Assembly (NCBI GenBank): GCA_016342285.1
Contig: JAEINQ010000067.1
Coordinates: 1-34,213, forward strand
Direction of reading: 5' to 3'
DNA: 34,213 nt
DNA from: Desulfobacterales bacterium
GTDB lineage: Bacteria > Desulfobacterota > Desulfobacteria > Desulfobacterales > JAEINQ01
Shown: positions 1 to 7,649 of the stretch, one piece after another
How the letters are laid out: each line of letters opens with the position of its first letter
How positions within the stretch are numbered: the stretch's first letter is position 1
Program-made: the position numbers and the translations under genes
Notes under the pieces: generated by a model
The model's input: the letters and a program-made list of their open reading frames with translations, nothing else
Databases searched by the model: none
What the model was told of the DNA's origin: nothing

Positions 1-186
1 CCGAATACAGAATGCAGCGCAGTCGGTGGCTCCCTTTTAATGAGTAAAACTGGGACCGTTTTCTTTAGCGGCCGGGTCATTCTGCAAACGGCCAACAACA
101 ATTCCGGGATCGATGTCTATCTGGTCCGCAAACAATCGAATATTGTCCTCAAAGAACTGAACCAAAAAACATCAGCCCAATTGTAG
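1..186 (+). CDS. C-terminal fragment of an unknown protein (runs off the left edge)
   Basis: Frame 1 is open from the first base to a TAG at 184-186 and encodes the last 61 residues of a protein. The segment is mixed polar and hydrophobic, contains an FFSGRVILQTAN stretch that looks like beta structure, and ends KTSAQL. I do not recognise a family. The N-terminus lies outside the window. The following 108 bases to the convergent antitoxin-like gene are AT-rich and show no clear terminator. That it is a real gene rather than a chance open frame rests only on the uninterrupted frame. Confidence 0.45.
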   Translation, partial: PNTECSAVGGSLLMSKTGTVFFSGRVILQTANNNSGIDVYLVRKQSNIVLKELNQKTSAQL

Positions 187-294
187 CGCAAGGTCATCAT
201 AATATCGGCTATATTTATAGATTTCTTTATAATTTCAATTCGTTGTCCGTGATTTTGGGGAAAGCCTCGCGCCATGGGAGAGAATAAACATCAC

Positions 295-654
295 TCATAA
301 GCTCAACTCAACCTTGAATTCTGTGGCCTTTACCACCGGTCGGACTGTCCCTTTCTCCCGAATCAGATCAACAATACCGTAATTCGAAAGGGTTTTCAGT
401 GTTCTCGACAGATTCGATTTTTTTCGTCCAGAGGTTTTTTCAAGTTCCGTCAATGAATGCGGTGAACTGTCCCTGATGAGCCGTAAAAGAATTCGGTTCT
501 GGCCGCTCAGAACTTGGCCAAGGGACTCCATGGACTCAAACCAGACGGTAGGTTCATTCTTTTTGGGTGAATACTCGCCCTTGGCAATGGCAATGGTCCG
601 CTTTCGGTAGTCGTTTTTTGACAGGATGCCTATTTTCATAACACTCTTTCTCAT
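295..654 (-). CDS. COG4190/HVO_A0114-type winged-helix DNA-binding protein, TumA-like antitoxin
   Basis: A 119-aa predicted winged-helix DNA-binding protein. The N-terminal part (KRTIAIAKGEYSP, then a VWFESMESLGQVLS segment) and the HTH with SLTELEKTSGRKKSNLSRTL followed by NYGIVDL are characteristic of the COG4190 family, whose members serve as antitoxins and autorepressors in TumE/TumA-type toxin-antitoxin pairs. I start it at the ATG at 652-654 because GGAGG lies 8 nt upstream. An in-frame ATG at 796-798 would add 48 residues that fit no family and sit almost on the predicted transcription start. The reading frame looks intact, while the toxin that should precede it appears broken. It may still act as an orphan repressor. 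Confidence 0.8.
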   Translation of the reverse strand: MRKSVMKIGILSKNDYRKRTIAIAKGEYSPKKNEPTVWFESMESLGQVLSGQNRILLRLIRDSSPHSLTELEKTSGRKKSNLSRTLKTLSNYGIVDLIREKGTVRPVVKATEFKVELSL

Positions 655-658
655 GGTG

Positions 659-808
659 TCATCCTCCAGCCTGTTTATCGACGGCTTCCCAGAAATCATC
701 AAGGAGCTGGCCGGCAGACTCAAATTCGTGAAAATTTCGCCGTCAAGATTTAGGAGCGTATCGAGTTGTCCGAACCCATTTGCAGTATCGGTTTCCATAC
801 CTGTCCAT
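659..808 (-). pseudogene. Decayed TumE/DUF6516-like toxin remnant
   Basis: Directly upstream of the antitoxin, in another frame, the minus strand reads from an ATG at 806-808 for 21 codons to a TGA at 743-745. It then continues in the same frame for 27 codons to a TGA at 659-661, four bases before the antitoxin ATG. The second part contains FHEFESAGQLLDDFWEAVDK, which resembles the C-terminal helix of DUF6516/TumE toxins (F-x-S-x-x-x-LL-x-DFW-x-x-V). The stop overlaps the antitoxin ribosome-binding site, as expected for a translationally coupled toxin-antitoxin pair. The toxin N-terminal half is not visible. The assignment is inference from position and a short pattern. Confidence 0.4.
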
Positions 809-835
809 TGTTATCATTCGATGATAACTTGTCAA
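807..835 (-). promoter_or_regulatory. Promoter with embedded palindromic operator upstream of the toxin-antitoxin remnant
   Basis: On the minus strand TTGACA (830-835) is followed after 17 bp by AACAAT (807-812), a plausible sigma-70 promoter. A perfect inverted repeat, GTTATCAT-TCG-ATGATAAC (810-828), fills the spacer and touches the -10 box. This is the usual layout for an autoregulated toxin-antitoxin operator. Transcription would begin near 800, giving an untranslated leader of about 145 nt before the antitoxin start. Confidence 0.55.
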
Positions 836-883
836 TATGAAACATACAAAAATACAGATCCCGACAGGCAGCCAACAACCAGA

Positions 884-1060
884 TCATGCTTTTTTACGCA
901 AACGAATGACTTTGGTCTCCTTCTTGACCTCGGCGGCCCGCTCCACGGCCTTGACGGCCTCTTTCAAGTCGGCATCGGCCAATTGGCTATACCTGACCGT
1001 CATGACAGGGGGGAAGTGCCCCAAAACGGAATGGGGACGGACCACGCCAACCTGTTGACA
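884..1060 (-). pseudogene. C-terminal remnant of a tyrosine recombinase (phage-type integrase)
   Basis: The minus strand is open for 58 codons between an in-frame TGA (1061-1063) and a terminal TGA (884-886). It contains VLGHFPPVMTVRYSQLADAD followed by LKEAV, which matches the C-terminal catalytic block of tyrosine recombinases: the LGH histidine, then T-x-R-Y with the nucleophilic tyrosine, then the closing helix. It ends in a basic tail. There is no start codon and the core Arg/Lys/HxxR parts are absent, so only the extreme C-terminus survives. It suggests an integrated element once lay here. Confidence 0.55.
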
Positions 1061-1165
1061 TCAGTGGAACAATATAGAGAAATAACCCCAAAAACGGTCT
1101 CAGGCGGCCAGTTTTGTCCCAGAAAACGCAGTTCTAATCAAAATCACCGGGAAAATTTCGATGGA

Positions 1166-2398
1166 TCAACGTTTTTTCACAGGCTCCTGGAAATAGATGG
1201 CGCATAGGGTAGCAGCAAAGCCGCCGAGCCCAAGGACCATGAATGCAAAACCCCAGGTTTCAGGTGCGGTGTCTGGTGGGTTCGTCAGATCGAGCATGGC
1301 ACCGAAAAATATTGGCGCAATGCCTCCGGCGCCGAAACCGAGCAGAGATCGAACGGCGAGGATCGATCCGAGGGAGTTCGGTTCCACGACCTCCGTCAGT
1401 GCGGTTGACAATACCGGTGAATCGCCGATTGCAAAAAAATAATATACAAGCCCAATGAACACCACTAGCATCGTCGGCCACGTGATTAGCCAGCCAATCA
1501 CAAGGGATAAACAGGTGCCGATCGCCGCAGCCTGGATCAACACGACGCGCCTGCCCAATTGGTCTGCCAATCGACCCATCGATGCCGATGCCAGCGCTCC
1601 GATGAGATGCATAAATGCTACAAGATAGGCACCGAACCGGGCAGTTTCACCGAAGCCATCCCCGGAGACCGCCAGGATATAAGCAAAGAAGGCCGGCGTC
1701 CATGACCACATACCCAACAATTCCCAGCAATGGCATGTATACCCGGCAATTAAAAGGCGCACGTTACGATTGCGCTGCAAAATTGTCGTTATGCCAAGGC
1801 GGCCGATACGTGGATGGATGCGATTGGGTGTTGTTCTCAATGCGTACCAAGACATGATTAAACCGAGCAAGGGCAGACACCCTGTCACAATGAAAGCCGT
1901 GCGATATCCTCCCCAAGCAAGGCATAGCCCTGATACGATCAGTGAAAACGCATATCCAACGGAGGTGCTCGCAATCAGGTAACCGATTGCGCCACCACGT
2001 CTTGATGCGTCATAGCGTTCCGAGAAAAGCATGATTGCCGGGGTATAGAGACCGCCTTGGGTCGCTGCGGCAAGGGCATACAGGACTAAAGCGGAGAGGT
2101 AGGACGTTGCAAAAAATCCGAACACCAAAGCCGATACTGCGCTCAAAACGGCCGAGAGCAGAAATAATCGCTTCGCCCCGAAATGATCGGAGAGCCAGGC
2201 AAACACGAACAGGGATGCGGCGTAACCAAACATAAAAGCCGACGAAATGCTTCCGGCCTGGGTGGCCGACATATCCCATTCGCTGAGAAGGATCGGTAAA
2301 CTGGCTGCGTATACCATGAAGTTCGCATACAAGGCGATGCGAGCGATAGAGATTAAAATGAGCCAGTTATCACCTCGTTTTGCAGCCATCTGAACCAT
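1166..2398 (-). CDS. Major facilitator superfamily transporter
   Basis: A 410-aa inner-membrane protein with about twelve hydrophobic segments and the MFS signature loop between helices 2 and 3 (WLSDHFGAKRLFLL). Substrate is unknown; the general look is of an anion or drug type MFS carrier. The frame remains open to an ATG at 2497, which would add 33 residues. I prefer the ATG at 2396-2398 because GGAAG precedes it by a few bases and the first membrane helix follows soon after. It stands alone on the minus strand, divergent from the vWA/OmpA gene, so the neighbours give no hint of the substrate. Confidence 0.8.
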   Translation of the reverse strand: MVQMAAKRGDNWLILISIARIALYANFMVYAASLPILLSEWDMSATQAGSISSAFMFGYAASLFVFAWLSDHFGAKRLFLLSAVLSAVSALVFGFFATSYLSALVLYALAAATQGGLYTPAIMLFSERYDASRRGGAIGYLIASTSVGYAFSLIVSGLCLAWGGYRTAFIVTGCLPLLGLIMSWYALRTTPNRIHPRIGRLGITTILQRNRNVRLLIAGYTCHCWELLGMWSWTPAFFAYILAVSGDGFGETARFGAYLVAFMHLIGALASASMGRLADQLGRRVVLIQAAAIGTCLSLVIGWLITWPTMLVVFIGLVYYFFAIGDSPVLSTALTEVVEPNSLGSILAVRSLLGFGAGGIAPIFFGAMLDLTNPPDTAPETWGFAFMVLGLGGFAATLCAIYFQEPVKKR

Positions 2399-2672
2399 TT
2401 TACTTCCGGCAGTTGCCCCCCATTCGCCAGGGAAATACAAAAAAGGGTTATATATGACCATTTGGGCAAATACAACCCAATTTATATGGCTGCTCATGAC
2501 GGCCCTGAAAGTGCTTTTAAAACTATTTATTCTTATAAATCATGACATTGGGTTATTCGCCCCTGAAGGTTAGAGCCCTGGCGCATAAATTGCTCTGCTA
2601 AAGACAGGGATCAAATAAAGGACTCCTAATACGGTCAGAATTTTACAACAATTCAAACCAGGGAAAAAGAAG

Positions 2673-4727
2673 ATGAAACAAAGCAAAAGAATTATTCTTT
2701 CGAGTCTCGTTGCTCTTGCTCTCGTTTTTTTTGCCGGATCAGGATGGACACAAGAGGCTTTGCAGGTGTCGGTGCTCCCCAAAGGGGCGGATCTGGAGTT
2801 TCGGACACTTGATGCCAACCGACTGCTCGTTTCCGTTCTGGATGCTCAGGGGTATGCCATCCTCGGACTTACGAAAAATGACTTTCAAATCAAAGAAGGA
2901 CCAAAAAACGGCGTCATTCTTTCCGTTGCCCCCCTTGTGGATTCCGAGGACCTTGGCTTGAACATTGTCCTTGTGGTGGACAACTCCTCTTCCATGAAAC
3001 ATCGAAAAGCCGTGGGGCCTCTCCTGGCCGCGGTTAAGGAATTTCTGGCCACTGTCCGGCCCATCGACAATGTCAGCCTGATCCTTTTTTCCGATTCAAA
3101 GGGCGAGGACAAAAAGTGGCCGACCACCAGGGTGCTTCATTCCAGTGATACTGAAGCGTTAAACCGATTCCTCCAGGCCGGAATGACCAAGGGCATTACC
3201 GATGGCACGTATCTTTACGATGCCATGATGAAGGGGGTGAGCATCATCGCCGATTTGCCCAAGGAAGATCAAAAGTTCATGGTTGTTTTCTCGGACGGCG
3301 AGGATCTCAACAGCAGCTACAAAAAGAAAGAGGTTGCCCTCGCTGCCGAGAAATTGACCAATTTCAGCGCCTATAGCATCGATTATATGGACAAACCGGT
3401 ACTTGATGATTTCCTGCGGTCTTTTTCCGAAAAAAATCATGGGGTCATCCGGAAAGCAAAACAGTCGACCGACTTTATGCTCGCTTTCAATGACTACTCC
3501 AAGAGGATATTTCACCGCTATATCGTCGCCTACCGTTTCCACCAGCCGCCGTTCGGCACCCTGGCTATCACACCGGCAACCCTGACTATCGAGGAAGTGA
3601 TGACCATCGACAGTTCGCCGTTGTTGAATCACATTTATTTTCCTGCCGGAAGCAGTAATATGTTGGCGCGTTATACGCTTTTTGCCAACCCGGGTGAAGC
3701 CGGAACTTTTGTGGAAACCGATCTCAAAACAACAATTGAAAAATATCATCATGTCTTGAATGTGATCGGCAAGCGGCTTACGGACAACCCTGATGCCAAT
3801 ATCACCCTTGTCGGCTGTAATTCAGGTGTAGGCAATGAAAAGATCGCCCTTTCCCAAAAACGGGCCGACAGAGTCAAACGCTATTTTATCACCATATGGG
3901 GCATCGACCCGGCGCGTATCGCCACCCAGTCTCGCGGTCTTCCCGATGCGGCAAGCACCAATACCGATCCGCGTGGGCAGGTGGAAAACCAGCGCGTCGA
4001 AATTTTATCCGACCATCCGGTCATTCTCGACACCATTAAGAGCACCTATTTTGATGCAATCAGTGATAGCGACGAGATTTTTATCACACCCTCAATTCAA
4101 GCCGAGGCCGGCATCGAAAAATGGAGCATCAGTCTTCTGGGCGACGACATGGTTCTGAAAAAAATAGATGGGCAGGGAGCCATACCCGCAAAGATTGCCT
4201 TTGATACCGCTTCTTTTGGCATGGCAACCCTGGCTCAGTTCAAAAGTCTTCGTGCCGTAATGGCGGTGGAAGACAATGAGCAAAACAGCAGTATGCTGGA
4301 ATCAGCCACACCCGTGACCGTGGTTTTCCATAAAAGCCAGGAAAGACTATCCCGGAAACAAGGCTACAAGGTCATTGAGCGTTACGCCCTGATTCTTTTT
4401 GAGTTCAACAAGTCGGACATTACAGGGCGCAACCAGATCATTGTTGATCACATCGTTAAAAGGATACAGGAACTGCCCGATGCCTTGGTAAAGGTGATCG
4501 GCCATACGGATATAATCGGCAAGGAGGACTACAATATGAAGTTGTCCGTGCGCCGTGCCGATGCGATTTTTAATAAAATGGCCGCCGCTGACCCATCAGT
4601 GCCGAAGAAAACGACCGTGACCGGGGCCGGACCTCACAGTCCACCCTATGACAACCATATTCCTGAAGGCCGTGCCTTCAACAGGACGGTAATCGTCACG
4701 ATCCAGTATGAAAAGTCGAAATACTAG
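2673..4727 (+). CDS. Secreted vWA protein with two OmpA-like domains
   Basis: A 684-aa exported protein. Residues 1-26 form a signal peptide (basic start, hydrophobic core, cleavage near GWTQEA). A von Willebrand factor A domain occupies about residues 95-285, with the metal-binding DxSxS as DNSSS at 103-107 and a later VVFSDGED. Two OmpA-like peptidoglycan-binding regions follow: about 315-448 (FPAGSS, LSQKRADRVKRYF, ENQRVEI) and about 570-684 (LILFEFNKSDI, IGHTD, LSVRRADAIF). The linker between them looks beta-rich. The likely role is a periplasmic, cell-wall-attached scaffold that presents a metal-dependent adhesion domain. Duplicated OmpA domains on one vWA protein are unusual. A hairpin terminator follows the stop. 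Confidence 0.85.
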   Translation: MKQSKRIILSSLVALALVFFAGSGWTQEALQVSVLPKGADLEFRTLDANRLLVSVLDAQGYAILGLTKNDFQIKEGPKNGVILSVAPLVDSEDLGLNIVLVVDNSSSMKHRKAVGPLLAAVKEFLATVRPIDNVSLILFSDSKGEDKKWPTTRVLHSSDTEALNRFLQAGMTKGITDGTYLYDAMMKGVSIIADLPKEDQKFMVVFSDGEDLNSSYKKKEVALAAEKLTNFSAYSIDYMDKPVLDDFLRSFSEKNHGVIRKAKQSTDFMLAFNDYSKRIFHRYIVAYRFHQPPFGTLAITPATLTIEEVMTIDSSPLLNHIYFPAGSSNMLARYTLFANPGEAGTFVETDLKTTIEKYHHVLNVIGKRLTDNPDANITLVGCNSGVGNEKIALSQKRADRVKRYFITIWGIDPARIATQSRGLPDAASTNTDPRGQVENQRVEILSDHPVILDTIKSTYFDAISDSDEIFITPSIQAEAGIEKWSISLLGDDMVLKKIDGQGAIPAKIAFDTASFGMATLAQFKSLRAVMAVEDNEQNSSMLESATPVTVVFHKSQERLSRKQGYKVIERYALILFEFNKSDITGRNQIIVDHIVKRIQELPDALVKVIGHTDIIGKEDYNMKLSVRRADAIFNKMAAADPSVPKKTTVTGAGPHSPPYDNHIPEGRAFNRTVIVTIQYEKSKY

Positions 4728-4744
4728 GATTTAAAGATAAAATA

Positions 4745-4790
4745 ATTGCCGGCAGTGCCTTTTTGTCTTTGGTTCTGCCGGTAATTTTTT
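4745..4790 (+). terminator. Rho-independent terminator after the vWA/OmpA gene
   Basis: ATTGCCGGCAG (4745-4755) pairs with CTGCCGGTAAT (4775-4785) with one G-T wobble, enclosing a 19-nt loop, and is followed by a run of six T (4785-4790). It lies 18 bases after the stop codon. Confidence 0.75.
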
Positions 4791-4912
4791 CCCAATCCAG
4801 ATCGGATTCCCCGGCCTTGCCGGTCAGAGTCATTCGGAAACAAAGGCCGTTGCAGCTATTCGAATCCGTACAAACCATTTCACCAACAAACTTACCAGGA
4901 GGAGTAACCGTG

Positions 4913-5227
4913 ATGAAAAAAAGAAATGTCGTTATTCACTGTTTCGTGCTTCTTATGCTGATCATCACCTTTGCGGCCTGTGCCTCGACACCCAAACAGG
5001 AAAGCACCGGGGAATACGTTGACGATTCGGTCATCACGACCAAGGTCAAATCTCTGCTGGCCGCTGATGATTTTCTCAACTCATTCCAGATCAGTGTTGA
5101 GACCTTCAAGGGCACCGTTCAATTGAGCGGCTTCGTTGCCTCTCAAAAGGCCGTCGATAAAGCGGATCAAATCGCCCGTAGCGTCAAAGGCGTCAAATCC
5201 GTCAAAAATGATCTGGTCGTAAAATAA
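4913..5227 (+). CDS. BON-domain lipoprotein (OsmY-like)
   Basis: A 104-aa lipoprotein. The signal peptide ends in a lipobox with FAAC, lipidated Cys at 23, and alanine at +2, so it is probably an outer-membrane lipoprotein facing the periplasm. Residues about 36-103 form one BON domain (DDSVITTKVKSLL, VQLSGFV, VKSVKNDLVV), a fold that binds phospholipid or peptidoglycan-associated surfaces in osmotic-stress proteins. AGGAGG at 4897-4902 supports either the ATG at 4913 or a GTG directly before it at 4910. It converges on the cytidylate-kinase-like gene, which itself appears to end in a BON-like domain. Confidence 0.85.
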   Translation: MKKRNVVIHCFVLLMLIITFAACASTPKQESTGEYVDDSVITTKVKSLLAADDFLNSFQISVETFKGTVQLSGFVASQKAVDKADQIARSVKGVKSVKNDLVVK

Positions 5228-5239
5228 ACGGAGGAAGGC

Positions 5240-6079
5240 TTAGGCGATGTTGTGAAACGGGTTCACGCGGTGCTGCGGCCCCGGTGTTTCCAGGACATTC
5301 AGCGTCACGTCACCGACACCGTCCACCCCTGCGGCGATCGCTTTGATTTTGGCCATGAGGTCGCCGGATCTGGGCACGTTCTCGCCAAAGGCGCTGACAA
5401 ACACATGGCCGGCGTCGGCTTCGACTTTCACGCTTGGAACCATCTGCACCAGCGCGACCTGGACCTTCATGGCCAGGGCCATGTCATCGATCCGCTTCTG
5501 GGATTCCGGGGTGGTTTTAAACGCCGGGTTCCGGACCGTATCGGATAGAATCCGGATCGCATCATCGACGGTCAGGGTCTTTACATTGAGAACCATGTCG
5601 TACAACCGGCTGTCCCAGGTATCCATGCCGTAGACCTGGATCCCCCATTTCCGTCGCTCCTCATCGTCTTTTTTTAGAATGTAGAGCGCTTTTTCGGCCG
5701 ATATATTTTCCCGTTTCATCTCCTCTTTGACGCGATCGGCCATGTCGGCAATGACCCGGACTTTGAGAACATGGGGGATGTCGCGAAGAAAGTAGTGACC
5801 GGCGAGCCCGTGATAGACGACGTTGTCCGATTTGACATGCTGCAAGAGTGCCGATTTGAGATAGCTCAGATACCGCTCCTTGCCGTTTTGAAACCGTTCC
5901 AGCACCGAAGGTGCATCGTGCAACGCGCGGATGAGCTTGATTTCGGGGATATTGAATTCGTCGGAGGCCTCCAGCAGGATGTCCCGTGAAATGCATTCAT
6001 ACCCCAGTTCTTGAGCGAGTTTTTCGGCGACTTCTTTTCCCCGGCTATACGATCCCCGTGAGATGGTGACAATGGCCAT
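5240..6079 (-). CDS. Cytidylate kinase-like protein with C-terminal BON-like domain
   Basis: A 279-aa cytoplasmic protein of the cytidylate-kinase-like (AAA_26) family common in Desulfobacterota. The P-loop is GSYSRGKE at residues 9-16, a variant in which the usual Ser/Thr after Lys is Glu, so classical NMP kinase activity is uncertain. The remainder to about residue 185 fits the NMP-kinase fold. Residues about 204-263 (MKVQVALVQMVPSVKVEADA, then a glycine-rich beta segment ending VGDVTLNVLE) look like a BON domain. Start at 6079 has GGAG 8 nt upstream. It may act as a nucleotide-responsive regulator rather than a metabolic kinase; that is inference. Confidence 0.75.
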   Translation of the reverse strand: MAIVTISRGSYSRGKEVAEKLAQELGYECISRDILLEASDEFNIPEIKLIRALHDAPSVLERFQNGKERYLSYLKSALLQHVKSDNVVYHGLAGHYFLRDIPHVLKVRVIADMADRVKEEMKRENISAEKALYILKKDDEERRKWGIQVYGMDTWDSRLYDMVLNVKTLTVDDAIRILSDTVRNPAFKTTPESQKRIDDMALAMKVQVALVQMVPSVKVEADAGHVFVSAFGENVPRSGDLMAKIKAIAAGVDGVGDVTLNVLETPGPQHRVNPFHNIA

Positions 6080-6324
6080 GCGATTGCTCCTTGCTGATGG
6101 TTCATGGCGGCATTCGACAATCGGATGCCTGCCGTCGGTGACGTGGTTGAACTTGTTGAAATAATAAGCACGATTGCAGCGAGGGAAAGGCGCGGTTTGA
6201 AAGTTATCACGTCCGGACGTTGATTTGGCCCCGGGATGTGTGTAACATTGGACTGCCTTATTCCTAAATTGAGCGTTTCCAATTTCGAAATAAAGGATTG
6301 TTTTTCGCGGGAGAAAGGGTTGCC

Positions 6325-6870
6325 ATGGTTCCAGCCTCGCATAGCGTACCGGTGGAAGAGCGTTACTTTGAAGACTATGTTCCCGGATCGATCCATGAAT
6401 TCGGTGAAATTGAGATTCGTCAGGATGAAATTATCGATTTCGGCAAAAAGTTCGACCCCCAGGTCTTTCATACCGACCCCGAAGGGGCCAAGGCCACCAT
6501 TCACGGCGGACTGATCGCTTCCGGATGGCACACGGCCGGCCTGATGATGCGGCTGTTCGTCCAACACTACCTTTCCGGAATCGCCAGTCTCGGATCGCCC
6601 GGCGTGGACGAACTGCGATGGAAAAAACCCGTGCGCCCCGGCGACCGGTTGAGCCTGCGGGTGACCGTCAGCCAAACCCGCCTATCCAGTTCAAAACCGG
6701 ACCGCGGCATTGTCCACTCCTTCATCGAAGTGTTAAACCAACACGGCGAGATCATCATGGACATGAAGGCCATGAATTTTCTGCTCTGCCGCCCCGCAAA
6801 GTCCGCAGAGAAAAACAAAGGGCAAAGCCTTTCACGCCAAAACATCGAGGCCATCGTAAATGACACCTGA
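6325..6870 (+). CDS. MaoC-like (R)-specific enoyl-CoA hydratase/dehydratase
   Basis: A 181-aa single hot-dog-fold protein. The hydratase motif is present as FGKKFDPQVFHTDPEGA, retaining the catalytic Asp (44) and His (49), followed by the GGLIASGWHT segment seen in MaoC proteins. The expected reaction is reversible hydration of a trans-2-enoyl-CoA or a related acyl thioester. The ATG at 6325 is preceded by AAAGGG; an upstream TTG at 6298 is less likely. The 3' end overlaps the PilZ gene by 11 bases, so the two are probably cotranscribed and translationally coupled. Confidence 0.85.
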   Translation: MVPASHSVPVEERYFEDYVPGSIHEFGEIEIRQDEIIDFGKKFDPQVFHTDPEGAKATIHGGLIASGWHTAGLMMRLFVQHYLSGIASLGSPGVDELRWKKPVRPGDRLSLRVTVSQTRLSSSKPDRGIVHSFIEVLNQHGEIIMDMKAMNFLLCRPAKSAEKNKGQSLSRQNIEAIVNDT

Positions 6871-7519
6871 ACAACATAATGCCGCGCCCCAGAACAGCCC
6901 CCTGTCCATTGACCTGGAGTGTCCCCTGTTCATTCAGTGCAAGGGACAAAAGGAGCGCTTCAAGAGCCGGCTTGTGGGATTCGTCCCCGACGGTTATCTC
7001 ATCGTTGCCACCCCCGGCGTGCCCGGCATTCAAAACATTCTGGCCGCCCACGAAAGCGTTTTGGTAAGATATATCCACCATGGGGAGGTCTTCGGGTTCA
7101 AGACTTCGGTTATAGGAACCATCTTGTCGCCGTTCAGGCTGACTTTCCTCGCCTGCCCGCCCAGGGTCGAGCGCATCAACCTGAGAAAAGCCCCCCGGGT
7201 CGACTGCCATATTCCGGCCACCCTGACCACCGGCGACCGGTCGTTGACGGGCATGATCCTCGACATCAGCTCCGGTGGCTGCCGGTTCAGCGCCAGGGCC
7301 CAAGGCGACGGGGAAACGCCCCATATACACATCGGCGCGGCGGTCGAAATATCGTTTCCGTTGCTGGGACAAGAGGGAGCAGCCAAGGTGCAGGGGAAAA
7401 TTAAAAACGTCCATCATGACGGGGACCGGCTGGTTCTGGGAATTTTTTTCAGCGACCTGGACCCGGAGATGTCCAAACGGATCGCCGATTACGTTCAAGA
7501 GGTTTCCGGCTTTCTTTAA
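6860..7519 (+). CDS. YcgR-like flagellar-brake/PilZ protein, probable c-di-GMP effector
   Basis: A 219-aa protein with an N-terminal YcgR-N-type beta domain (about residues 15-100) and a C-terminal PilZ domain (about 105-215). The c-di-GMP contacts are visible: RxxxR as RKAPR at 109-113 and DxSxxG as DISSGG at 135-140, so binding is likely to be functional. Proteins with this architecture adjust motility or surface properties in response to c-di-GMP. It overlaps the MaoC gene by 11 bases. A GAGG about 9 nt before the ATG lies inside that gene. No motility genes are in the window to show a target. Confidence 0.85.
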   Translation: MTPEQHNAAPQNSPLSIDLECPLFIQCKGQKERFKSRLVGFVPDGYLIVATPGVPGIQNILAAHESVLVRYIHHGEVFGFKTSVIGTILSPFRLTFLACPPRVERINLRKAPRVDCHIPATLTTGDRSLTGMILDISSGGCRFSARAQGDGETPHIHIGAAVEISFPLLGQEGAAKVQGKIKNVHHDGDRLVLGIFFSDLDPEMSKRIADYVQEVSGFL

Positions 7520-7549
7520 CAGGCTGTTGAGCATTCCGCCAATCCTCAA

Positions 7550-7640
7550 CCCCCTATCTCCTATCTCAGAGCCCTCATCCCAGATCTCTGTCCGCCAATC
7601 CGCCAATCCGCCAACCTGTCGGGCATAGCCGAAGGCGACG
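7550..7640. repeat. Short direct repeats in the PilZ/methyltransferase spacer
   Basis: The convergent spacer contains imperfect tandem units: CCTATCTC twice, and three successive CCGCCAAtc-like units near 7600-7617. It resembles the longer degenerate tandem repeats at the right end of the window in style though not in sequence. No T-rich terminator was seen for either flanking gene. Confidence 0.5.
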
Positions 7641-7649
7641 CCTGATCCG

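Noticed and set aside
295..798. 167-aa version of the antitoxin
   Set aside because: The first 48 residues match nothing, lie at the predicted transcription start and overlap the toxin remnant; the ATG at 654 has GGAGG upstream.
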